64,000 nucleotides of DNA, from positions 15,469,006 to 15,533,005 of the forward strand of contig NC_092692.1 in NCBI RefSeq assembly GCF_964275005.1. Reading direction: 5' to 3'. Below, piece after piece: positions 1 through 13,100 of the stretch. Position 1 is the stretch's first letter; every line of letters begins with the position of its first letter. Source of the DNA: Diadema setosum (taxonomy: Eukaryota; Echinodermata; Echinoidea; Diadematoida; Diadematidae). The position numbers and the translations under genes were made by a program. The notes beneath the pieces were generated by a model. The model was not told the origin of the DNA, did not search any database, and saw only the letters and a list, made by a program, of their open reading frames with translations.

Positions 1-505
1 CTATAAGTGAAGTCAGCCAATATTAGCGATGTAACATGAATAAAATGGCCCAGCGGAGACAAGAATTATAGAATTATATCATGAATAGATATGTCTCTAA
101 CTGATTTGTAGGCCTATACAAATTTTCAATGAAGCTACCTTACTATTATCTGAAATGATAGGAAATGGATTGTATTCTTAAAACCAAATTCTTAATGATT
201 AGAAATAGATTAGCTCTGACGCCTTTTAACTTGGAAGAGAATGTAGCTATTGACAAAGAACACTGATTTTGTAACATTTCTTTGTACAAACAGTCAAGAC
301 GGGGACATGGTCTCCTCACATACTACGGATGCTACAGATTTTTAAACATATTTTTGTATGTATCTGTCATTTCCCGTATGATATTGCTGAAACTCTTTTC
401 ACTCTATCCGTTTGATGGAGTTTAATGTATTTTACTGAAGTTATGGTACCTTAATGACATTTCACGTTTGTTGAAAAAGAGGTAACGTGTGTACGGATGA
501 CTTAC
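1..505. other. Intron of the PKD1-like gene
   Basis: Intronic sequence between exon 25 and an exon left of the window. I see no conserved element or repeat in it. Confidence 0.7.
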
Positions 506-631
506 CGCGGCTGTGACGGACACTTCCCCGGTGGAGGACGTAGCTGTTACCATGGCAGACGATAGCTGTTTCATGGCGCCAACAGTGTTAGGTATAGCTA
601 GTGACATGGCGGTAATCATACTGTCTCGCAT
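506..631 (-). CDS. PKD1-like exon 25: pre-GPS helical region, last exon in the window
   Basis: Starts MRDSMITAMSL and continues AIPNTVGAMKQLSSAM, similar to the RxxMLxxM helix upstream of the GAIN/GPS domain in the family. Ends phase 0 at a GTAAGT donor. The following exons lie beyond the left edge, and 1-505 is intron. Confidence 0.87.
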
Positions 632-3600
632 CTGGTGGGTAAATGGGAAGAGAGGGCGTGGTGGTGTATAAACAAGAGGTTATTTTGCAAAATGAATTAA
701 CGTCATTGTAAAAATTCTTTCTTTTTATGGGGGGGGGGGGGGTATAATATTCTTGGGAGTATTCGTAACATTATCAGAAAAAAAATACGATTGCAAATGA
801 GAAGTCGACATCTATTACAAGCAGAAGTGAATGTGATCAGGTCATCAGCAGTATCAATCTTTTCTTTGCATTATACACCATTGGGCTCGAACACAACACC
901 TTTCATTCGCTTTTTAAGCTTGAGGTTAAGTAGAATTACTTGTGAAAAGGACAAGTTGGTAGGCGGATACAGCAGAATATTATGTATTGCTTACATGTTA
1001 GATAGATCAGAAGAATATGAAACTTAGAAAATAAAAGACCTCAATGACAAACAGTTAATGAGTAAATGGAATTCAAGTCGAGAATTGGACACTGTCAGAA
1101 CAACAATAATTCTATATCTTTTATCGAAGCAACTGGGGGGGGGGTGTCAAAATAAGGACCCTCCTTATGGGCAGGGAGTAGTAATTTGATATCACTAAGG
1201 CTAAATTTGAATGGAAGTAACATTAGGCATGTTCGGAACATAGGACATCTCTCTTCGTTTATCTCTTCTTGCTGCAACAGGGATGGAGACCGTGGTATCC
1301 AAGCAACCATGTAGCGCGGGAAACTCACTTCCTGTCGCTGTCTCTCTTCCTCTTGCTGTTGTTGCTGAAGGGCTTCTTGAGCTGCTGCCGCTGCTGCTGC
1401 CTGCTCCTCTGGCGTCATCTCGGTCACGTCTAGGGAGCAGCGAAATTAAGGCAATTGCAATGATTGATAGGTATGTCACTGATGTTGTTATTTATTCGGT
1501 GTGATACGATACAAATTTTTACAGTATCCCTTAGCATATAGATTGTTCTCGAAGAACTTATGGAAACAAATGTACCGTATTCGCTAAGCCGTGAATGACT
1601 ACATTTGAGTTAAATTAGATCGAGAGCATAACCTCATTTTATGAAATTATTGATCATGGCAGTACAAAACCGATAGATAAGCAAACGACTATGTATGCAG
1701 TATAGGCATGATAGGACCCACCTGCACCGAACGTGGTGGTCGCTATTGTATACGTCTCTGTTACGGGCGAGGACGCAGCGGTCGACGAGGCCACGTTCAA
1801 CATCCCAGCGCACGCCGCGATGATGTTCGCTGCCGTGGACGTGTCACCGGCGGCTATGGCGCCCGCCATCGCCCCGTCGTCACCCGTCATGTTCCGCATC
1901 ATCTCCATCTGCTCCGACGTGCTCACACTTGGCGGTCGCACCTTAAAGGGGCAAAAGACGCGTAGAAGTTTGATAATCACGAGGATGAAATTTAAATAGA
2001 GCTTAATGATAATAATAATAACAATAATGATAATAATAAAGGGGCATTGTAACTTTTAAACGAAGAATAAAGGAACCTTTATGTATGGTGTATTTATTAA
2101 AGCAGAGAATAAAATGAGTGAAAACAAGACTGTATTTTCCAAACTATAACAGGGATCGCATTACTTTTTGGTCTTTAAATAGAGAGATGCTTCAACTCCA
2201 CAAAGCAATGCAGTATAAAACTATACGGTCATAGTTTTGTTTTTTTTTTTTACTTTTAAGGACAGAAATTACTTCAAAATTGATAATAATGTAACGTGAA
2301 GATATTGTAACATGGAGGTAAAATCGTGCATCAATATAGCTTTACGTAATGATAAAAATGTAAAAGATTGATATCAACAACACTAGCAATAATATAGAAG
2401 TAGTAGAAAATAATTATCATAACGACAATGGTGACGACAATGATGACAGTAATTGCAGCAATAATAATAACGGTAACAATAAGGCAATCATTATCATTAT
2501 CATTATGGTTACAACAACAATTGCCATCATCACCATTATCATAACAAAACAAAAGATGATGGTGTAGCTTGACTACATATAAGGCATTGTCAAGTATGAT
2601 TAAGATTGAAAACCTACCTCTACAGTTAACTCCAGATCTGAGAAGGACCCTATGTAATCAGTCACTCGAACCAATAGGAATACGAGGAAGTCATTCTCTT
2701 CGTATCCCTGAGGGAAAACAGTGGGCGTGTCCATATAAGATTTCTCACCTGAAGAGAGAGAGAGAGAAAGATCATAGTAAGGTTTACACACAAATAAATA
2801 TATACACTTAAAGAACAGTGTTAGACGGCGTGATCTAGTGACAAATGTCAGCTCAGACCTTTCAGAACTGGTGAAAGATAATATTCAGTCATCACGTCTC
2901 AAGTTTGTTCGTATCTTTTTGGAAAAATTATATTTCTTTGTGGATGGGGTTGTGAGATGATAGTGTCCAGCAGTACATTGCCAAACACAGGCTAAATGAC
3001 ATAATTGTGACGTTAAGATTTACTAATTCCATTGAATGGAACAGTTTACCGTAGAACCCTATGATCTGCTCGGAACTTACTCTGTGCAAAAAATTACTCT
3101 TTCTTTTTACTCGTCTTGCGTAAAGAAAGTCGAATTCGTAGAGAGTGGTACAACATCTGGATATTAATTTTCCTAAAATATCTACAGCTTTCTAATGCGG
3201 TGCCGAATGTCTTCCATTCATTTGGCCACATTATAGTATGCCAACTTTCGGCTGTATTAGCATTCTGATTGATTCTACATCTCAAATCAAGAAGTTCAGA
3301 CGTCATTACCACGCTTACAATTTATTTGCAGTCCGTTTGGCGGAATGACTGTCGGAGAGATAAGAAAAAAAAGGAGAAAGAAAGAAAGGACATATTATTT
3401 ACCATTGTAGAGCCAGGTCCATGACTCGGATTCCTTGAGGCGCTGGGCGAAGCGGTAATTGAGGGGCATGTCGGGGTCAGTCCAGTCCTGGCATTCGATG
3501 TTGAACTCCGTCTCGAGGGCAGTGCCGTTCGGCGGGACCATTGAGCAGTTGCCGACGGTGGGTCGCTCGTTCGTAATGAAGTCGTACGAGGCGAGACCTG

Positions 3601-4442
3601 TTGAGGGTGAATCGCAACTCATCGTGTCATTACCTTATCTGATTTGCATGTGCGTGAGGTTTTTTTTTTTTCTTCAAATATCACAATTAGGAGGAAATAT
3701 GACGAATGTTAACATTTGATAACTTTCTTATATTTTCCCTATTAAATCAAGTATTCTTTTTGTTGGATTTTAAACTGTTTACCAATGACTTCTAGAACAA
3801 AAGGCTAGGCTAGAGTTTCACGGTTACTATTTACGGCTGCTGTGAGCACTCCGCTGCATGTGACTTACCATAGTTTTCGAAAGACGGAGTACGATCTGCG
3901 AAGACTCGGATGCGATAGGTTGACTGGTCTTCAAAAGGACCGGCGTCGATTGCAATGTTGGCGTTCGAGTCCCCAGTACCGGCGTACTGCAGCCACGAGC
4001 TCGTGGGCACCAACACAAAATCCTCGTGCGTACCGTTCGATTCCAACTTGTAGATCTCCCATCTGAAGTATTTTAAATGGTTGTTATCGGTAGAAGAATA
4101 AATGAATTCGACCAAACAGGAATTGTGAAGTCACCAATTTGAATGATCACATTTAAAATTCAGTGATATTCATACACGACAAAGTATAATAATGAGAGCA
4201 AAATAAAACAAAATTTGGAATCTACCGGTAAACAAGAAACACTTGACAGGGGGAATGCATAGACACAACAGAGAAGATGTCTGGCACAGCCATTATTATT
4301 TGAACGTCAAAATATGAAAGGTATATATGTATTGAAAATGTAATTATTAGATATTTTCGGCATCCGTTGCGATCCGTGTGCACCATTTTCAACTAATTTT
4401 GATGTCACAGCAAAAATATTTAAGATATCATACTTCATCTTC

Positions 4443-4474
<32 letters not shown>

Positions 4475-7400
4475 CGACAACAATATCAACAACAGCGTCA
4501 ACAGAATTATGACATGTGATGTCCTGTGACCACATAAAATATATATGTTCACACTATACATCGTCCTCTCAGTTTACGGTAAATATTGCCCACTAAATCC
4601 TTGGCAGACTCGGATCGAAATTGAGTCTCATCACTGTGCGATCGTCTGTATGAAAGGAGACATGATTAGATATTATATAAGCCGATCTCACCGATAGTAT
4701 AGAATCTGACCCTTCCTTGCGTCCAAGTCGGTAGACTCGAGAGCGAAGCGACTCGTCGGGTTGAGCTTCGTCTTGCAGTTGGTACGACAGCTGGAGAAAG
4801 GAGAAGAGAACATTGTATAGTTTACACGGCTACACTAGAGTACTTTAACAAAATAAATAGATACACGGTTCACTCAATTGCCTTTGGTTTTTTCTTCTTC
4901 TATTCGGAGACTAAAGAAAGCGTAATCATCAGCCATTCAGGGACTGGTGAGTTTTCTCAGGCAATAAAAATGTAGTAGATGTCAGGAGGCAATATACAAT
5001 TTTTGAGACTGAAAGCGGTAGGAAATTACAGAGCATGTCACTTTTATGTTAACACCTTAAAGTGATCGTATAGTTTTTGTCGAGACCTAACATCAGGTTT
5101 ACATTTTTTTGGGGGGTGAGATAATGAGAAACTTCCTATGAAATATGAGAGCATGTAATTTCAAGAAGTATTCAACGTTTATTTGATAAAAATTGGTCTT
5201 GAAAAGGCTGAGATATCAAAAAAAAAGTGATCCTAATAAGATTGACAGGCCACGATCTCTTTGTTTTAGTTTGTTTTTAGATATCTCAGTCATTTCAAAA
5301 CCGATTTTCATCAAATAAACCCTTGATTCTCCTTAGAAGTGTATGCTCTTTAACATTTCATAGAGTGGTTTCTAACTATCTCGCAAAACGTTACAAGCTG
5401 AATCCTCACCTCAACCAGTACTATACAGTCCCTTAAAGAGTAGTGGATATCACAAGGCAAAGTACAATTTTTGAGACTGAAAGCTGTAGGAAATTACAAT
5501 GCATGTCACTTTTATTTTAAACCCTTAAGCACGTTAAGCATGATACAGGTTCATTGGTCAGGGGATTTAAGCTTTAAAATAGGCATTAGGTTTTTTTAAT
5601 TTTTAATGGAGAAAAAGACACTAAGGCAAATGTAATAATTATAATGATTTGAAAGAGTTATCAGACGCTGACTACTGTATTGTCTTAACGTAATGGTGTT
5701 TTTTAGAGCCTGCTAGTATCAATTGTGGAAAAGAAATGGTGCAGTTTACGTGAGTGCACAGTGTAAGATGCGTTGTTGCTATAGTTACCTTATCGCCATT
5801 TTTGGAGGGTTGCCACTGGCAACCTGAAGTTCCTGTGTGGCGACTACCATACGATCTCCCTTGAAGACAATCATTTTGATCTCGTAGTTCATCTTCTCAT
5901 GCATGTAGAAGGTGTCTATAGTGAACGCTCCTTCCGTATCATTTAGAATACCTATTAAGAGAAAATCGATAGTTTAGCGCATTAAGGTATACTTCTTTGA
6001 TGGAATATAATATGATACATAATACTCATGATCTTTAGATATGGAAAGAAAAGCGTGTAAATCTAGACTGCTTTTCCTCTATTTGAAAAAAAAAGAAGAA
6101 AAATTACCAAACATTTCTCTTTTTAGTAAGTGACCATCATTTTTTTTTTGCATCTCTCTCCTGTACAACTAAGGCGTATGAGATGAATAAACTCTCTATG
6201 TTTCTGAAAGCCATTTAACAAAAAATCTCCCTAACTTGGTCATGAATTTGGCATAGAGCACGACGGATCCGAATACTTACTTCCGTATCCTCCTCGATCA
6301 AATCCGTATCGCCCGAAACAGCCTCCGTAATCATTCGCCTCATGTTCGTAGGACGCCTTTGCCGTCCCTGCTCGTATCAATTCAGTGTAATCGTCATTCC
6401 AAACCTGATAGGTCTCATGTTGCCGTTTGCACATCCACACAAAGCGCAGACCAGATTTATCGCTGGGGTCGACGTCCGGATCGAATGTCTCGGAGAGCCC
6501 ATCGATGACGATTCTGTCGTTCCAGCGAATGCGTATCTCGGATCCTCCCGCAATTCGTGCCACGAGTGGCGTGGCAACCACGCGAATCTTTACAGAGTCC
6601 AACCTCTCTACACCACGTTCTCCGTACATGGACACATTGAGCTGAAAGCTATATAGGCCATAGGGGAGGACGAACTTCTTGATGGCTAATTCGCGCTGCG
6701 TAAAACCTTGCATCACAGAGTCACCAAGTTCGTAGATCTCTGTCAGGCTTCCATCGTTATCATCAACAGAGAAAGCCCGCCAAGTATAGAGGGCGTACTT
6801 TACCGAAGTGCAGTTGATTTTGACACGGCCGTAAACTGTGACATCCTTGGAAGCAAAGTATTCGCGGTTCCCGTCATCATCACAGAAGGGGTAAAACTGG
6901 TTACAGCCGTTTTCATCCCGAACGTTGACTTCTGGGTAGTAACAGGGAGCTTTGGTGACAGCAGTCGGTATTGATACTGTCTGTTCGGACACCATGTTAT
7001 GAGCAACCACTTGAATGCGGTATCGATTCACAGTCTGAAAGACGTTATACAGGGTGATGTTGGGATCCTGCCCACTGAAAAATAAGCTTTCAAGATACAC
7101 ATTACTCACTTCCTCGAATCGCAGGAATGGGTCTTTGAATTCCAGTGGATATCTGCTTTCACAAGTCTGACGATGGCCCCAGAAAGCGATGGAATTGATG
7201 TCTGAAGTTACGTCTCGGAAATCAACAAAATAGCAAGCATCGGTTCCCACGTTTCCGGTATCGAGCTCGAACTCTATCGTTGTGTTTCGAGAACGTGGGC
7301 CATGATCGGAGAGAACTAAGTCGGCAATACCTCGCTGTATGACTATTGTCTTGGAAACCACCACCCAGTGGACCGGATTGGATACATTGAGAGTGACCGT

Positions 7401-10120
7401 GTAAACGCCACGCTGGGCATACCACCAGATGGCGTATGGTTCTTTCGTCTGCACCACGTAGGGAGGTGGGGCCGTCGGCGGGATGGTTGATGGAGCCTCT
7501 GTAGTGGTCGGCGCAGTTGTTGGCGCCTTTGAAGGCTTTGGATCAGGACATAGATCCACATCCAGTGAGACATTCTCCCTCACGAATAATCTCCCAATCC
7601 ACGTCAGGACCTCGGCGTTGAGACAATTCCATTCTCCGAGTAAGTCAATGAATGAATCTAGGTATATCGTGTCGTTTACGCGCATGAACATTGTGAAGTT
7701 AGACACAAAGTCCCAAGTCTCATTTCTTGCCCACTCGGTGTAGTTGTCACAGTTGTAGGCTTGACTCTTCATTATTCCTGCTGTGCAGTTCACATCCGAC
7801 GTGTAATGCGGGGTTGGAGTGGGTCCAGCCGTCGTCGTAGGCACTGTTGTCGTAGTGGGCTGTGTGCAATTTGCCACGCCAGTGCAGTTAACCTCGGGGG
7901 AAGGAGTATCGTTTGGAGGTGTAGTAGGGACTGCTGTCGATGGAATCGGTGGTGGAGTTAAAACGATAGACCCACCAGAACACTGTAAAAGTTCGGCATC
8001 TCTGTTGGTTAAGCGAGTCACAACGCTATTAACCCATTCCTCGACAACGAACGTGCAATTTTCTGGCGCCTCTGTCGTCGTTTGGACAGTAGTTGGTTCC
8101 AGGGTCGTACCAAAAGTAGTCGAAGGCGCCTCGGTGGTTGAAGGAGGGACAAACGCGGTGTCGCCAAAATCCCAAGTGTAAGTGAGGTCAGTCCCAGATG
8201 CATGTGTTGCTTTCACGACAATCGCATACTCCAATGGGAAGTAGTTGAAAAGGGTTCCGTAGCCCTGCTGATCGTCCTGCGTGTCATTCCCTAGACTGTA
8301 GTCACTGTCGATAATGAATTCGTTGTAATTAACCTCTTTCATAAGTTGTGTGATCGTCTCGTAAACAAAGATTTGAAACACGAGAGTTTTTGAACTGACG
8401 AGATTCCAAAGGTTGATTGTAACATTGTACTGCCCCCATTCGTAGTATTTGTGAGTGACTGTAAAGATATGATCCATGGAATCTGTATGTCTATTGCCAT
8501 CAGCGTCATCCTCAGTAAGCGATGTCTCGGAAAGTTCATTGCCATCTCCCCAGTCAATTGCGTAAGATGCTGACGTAGGGAAGGGTAAGTCCTTCGTCTG
8601 AAACAGATGGAACGGGATGCTGGTGAACCTATCATCAACCCAGAGTCTGTTCAATCGCCTGCCTATCCATTCGAACCCCTTGACGGGATGCTGTACCTCC
8701 ACCGGGTCCGACGAAATGGAGTACGTCTCGGTGCCTAGGAGATTTGTTGCAGATACCATTACAGGGTAAGTACCCGGCTCTCGATACTTGTGATTTCGCG
8801 TTCTCTTTCCGCCAACGTCGATACTGACAATACTTCCGTCCTTGAAGTCCCATTCCCAAGAGACTCTGGATCCCCAGCTGATGTAGGCCGTTAGTTCTGC
8901 TTGTTCGCCTACTCGAATGTGACGTCGAGGGCACTGGATTTCTAGATCCAGAATCGGTTTCTCCATTTCGATGTCGGCCTCGAACACCATGAAACTGACC
9001 AAATTTGAGATATTGATGAAGACAGAATAAGGTCCCATCTTTGCCAGTGGCATATACTGCTGGACTGGGTTCGATTCAGCTATTGGGAAATCTTCAACTG
9101 GTCTGATCTTGTCGGTAAATACATACGCCACATTGGCATCTGTTGGCGGGGTACTCTGATCTCCCGTGTACTCGTACTCGAAAAGCATCGTGCCAACCTC
9201 CTGGTAAGGAATCACTCCTGGAGAATGGTACGTCATCTCGACGTTCTCGACAGGATTTTGAACCTTGATCAACGTCCAGACCAACTCTTCGCTGACCGCA
9301 CTCGTACAGTTGATCGTCACATTGTAGTCGGCAGCCACATCGAACGAGTGCCACTCTAGGTATTGATCACCCAAGACTCGCCTCATCTCGATTTTCGTGA
9401 ACGTTTCAGAGTTCCCGTCGTCAAAGTCCATAACCATCGTGAGATCTGATCCGATCTTCATATCAAATGCGATTGAAATAGAATCATGTGGCATGATGTA
9501 CAATTCAGAAACCCACATCTGAAGATCTTTGATGGCATACTCGACTTGCACGGATACAACGTCGGTGTACGGTCCACTCACGAGATTCAGGGTCGTCAGG
9601 GATAGGTCGTAGAATCCGCGATCGTCGTACTTATCGGCCGGAATCAAGATATATCCCTCTCCAATTGTGTCGTCCATGTAGTAGAGTGAGGCGTTGGTGA
9701 GGTCTAGAGTGTTTCCCGCAAATTCGCCCTCAAACGTCAAATTAGTTCCGGTGTCAAAGAGCACACCAATAAGAGAGGTCTCACCAAACTTCAGTGGTGG
9801 GGGCTCCACCAATCGGAAATTGGTAATTTCAATTTGGACGACGGCCGTGCTGTTAATAGTTGACCAGCTGACCCGATTAGAAGCGTTGATGTAGACAGGA
9901 TAGTACCCGATGGATTCGTAGATCGTAATCACGCTTCCTGTCAAGCCTGTGGTGTGATAATAGATATGACAATAGAAAGAATGATTTGTGAACCTGACAG
10001 TAATTGTGACAACAATAGCAGCAATGTTAATAACCCTTGGAAAGCAATGATAGAACGAGAACTACCCATATGAATGTAAAATATATAATATACCGTATTT
10101 TGATGCCAACAATTACATCG

Positions 10121-10161
<41 letters not shown>

Positions 10162-13100
10162 CATATATATATATAAACCTTAAGTGAACATCAATAACAT
10201 TTCAATTTCAGGCCAATATATTACCACCGCACTTGTGCATACACCTGACACCTGACACTCACGTCAGAACAAAGATTTCTGATTGTTTATAATAGATAAC
10301 AACAAAAATTGATAGCTATCACTGTTTAAATTATGCAGCAAACGCAGCCTTTGTAATTCAGATGCTTTCCTAGTTACTGTGCCATTATACTGTACATCAT
10401 GTCCCTGGCTGCCTTTTTTTTTTTGATTCAATTTTTTTTCCGAATATTTTCCCTACATTATTATTTCGTTTATTGTATAAAATGACAATAAGTAGAAACA
10501 ATGAAACAAAAAAAAAAACAAAAAAAAAAAACCCGATGAAATGTAAACGTTTTCATACATGTCACAAATTAAAGAAAGCATTTCTAACTTTAAACCTCCT
10601 CCGTAATATCTTCTGACTTTAACAAAGTCCTGAACAAATAAAATTTTTAGAACACCAGAGTTTCATTACGCACCATCGTGACTGACGGCCATTCGGTCTT
10701 CGAGGCGGTAGCCGGGCATGTGTGCGCTGACGTTGAAATCCTCGTCGTGCTTCATGAGGAACGTGGGCACGATGCCGTCCCCTATTGTGACCTCGTATGT
10801 CACATTTGTGCCTGTAATTGATACGCAATTGGGGACACTGTTAATCATAAAAATCTATGTTGATATGTCATTGCTGTCTTCACACACAAAGAAATGATAA
10901 TGACAAATGCCTAGCTTCCTGAGAGAGCAATCAATGATGATAATGATGTTGATGACATTAACAATCATAGCAATAATCATAATTTCTTATAACTTTTATT
11001 ATCATTATAACCATATACCCAGAGAAGCCTCTTCTGTGTTAAAAATGCTCTCCTCAGAAGGCTCTGCTATTATTATTACCCCAGCGTTGCCAGGTACCCA
11101 TTTATGCACATTGGTCAGGAGGGACATCTTGTCTAGGGATTCGAACCCAGGACCTGTTGTTTACAAATCCAGAGCCTTGTCTATTACACCATACACATTC
11201 ATTTATCTGGTCTAATTTTCTGTGATGGCAAGATCCCTTCTCGATAAGGCATTAATGAATATCTAACCCTTGTGAATATGGGACGTCACAATCCAATGAT
11301 AAGTCAGACGGGGGGGGGGGGGGGATATTAATTTTACGAGCTCCAGAAGGAGGACACTAATTACAACATTACAATTTTGACGAAATAAACTTCATGATTA
11401 CTTATTTCGAATCGGGATATATGAACAGAGAGGAGAAAATTAAAGTCGATTTGGAAGACAAGAAATAAATACCATCCCTAAACAAAGAATCAATAATCTG
11501 TCAAAAGTGGTTTGCTGTAACTTGTTTAGTGGTTCATCATATTATCAAGTCTGTCTGTTTGTTTCTTTGCTTGTTTATTTTTGTATGTATGTCTGTTGAA
11601 AAACCAACCTTCTGACATTCCGAAGTTTATGTAAGATTCATCCCCAAACTTCTTCGGAGTGATAGGGTACTGTGGCCATGTTGTGGCTGGAACCGAGTCT
11701 TTCCATTCGAAATCTTTGATGGTGTGTTGCAGAACTATGAACGTCTGCGGAGGGAAAGAAAAACGTTATCTGCCTGGTGAAAGCTTTTGGCATGATAACA
11801 GCTACACTGACAATGATGTGAATACATGTAGTAGTAAATATGTTCATGTTTCATGTATTTTCAAACCAGAGTTATGTATTGTACTGTACTTATCAAGGAT
11901 AAACGTGTTAGTTGAAATCTTCGCTTAAAACAGTGCCATAAACTACTATGGGTAATGATAAAATAACATATAAAAAAACCAGTGATTTTTCCAGTTGGTG
12001 AACAACATGCAGAGCTAAATAACTGAATGTCAACCACATTAATAAAAACACCAACATCTGTGACGAAACAAATATCATCATTCCTATACATCAAGTGCTA
12101 ATCAATTTTTATATACCACTCAGTCACGAGAATATTCGTCATCAAAATATAAAGGTGATTAATGTCATTGTTAATGTAAAACATCATCACTTTTTTTTTC
12201 CCGACACGTACCTCGGTGATAACTCGACTGATGTCGTTGTAGGCCTCTACGGTGATGTTGTAGACGCCGTCTTCTGGCCAGGTGTAATTGACGGAGAGCT
12301 CATGGGTTACGATCTCGTCACCGTTCCCCATCCTCCAGTGGTAGGTGACCTCTGTACCAGGGTGGGGCTCGACTGATATGGTCTCCTGCACCCTGGTGAT
12401 GGCTGTCAAGAGCGTAAAATGATAGAAAGAGAAATACAGATAGAGAAAGAGTAATGATGGGGTGATGGGAAGAGTCTAGCAATTTGTGTTATCCTGGAGA
12501 CTGGTCTTTTACTTCCGTGAAGAGGCGCAATACACGTTGGATCTAATGTAGAGTAAAGACAGTGTTTTTATAATTCAATTTTGTAAATCTTTCTCTACAA
12601 CCTTCGTTGTAAAGTTGTCAAGTTACAAAGTTTCTTAAACGCTTCTTTTGCGTATCTTTTTATTGCCAAATAATGGAACCGTCAAAACTTTATTTCCAAA
12701 CATAAAAACAAGTTTCAACTATGATTTTTTTTTGTGTGTGTGAATAAATCTAATCAAACCAAATCAAATCAAACTTGATTGCGTTGCTCCTTTGTGCAAT
12801 TCATTGTCAGATTTTAAACGAAGATCTGCAACTCACTTGTTTCGGTCATCATATGATTTCACATTTAGAGAATCTTACACAAATCAACATAAACCTATTT
12901 CGGTTTAACAATCGCTTTCTTGATATGTCAACTGCATGATTCATTCTACTCCGAGGAAGCCCTTCAGATGAAACATTACTTTAAGGAAGGGAAAAGATTT
13001 GGCGATCTCACCTAGTTCAGCTGCCACTATTGTGACGTTCTTGATGACGTGCATCACCTTCACAGTCTGGTTGTCGCTCACCCAGTCAGAAAGTGTGTTA

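Noticed and set aside
3094-3312. Possible exon between REJ exons 21 and 22
   Set aside because: Exons 21 and 22 already join in phase, and this frame has no matching splice sites or REJ motif.
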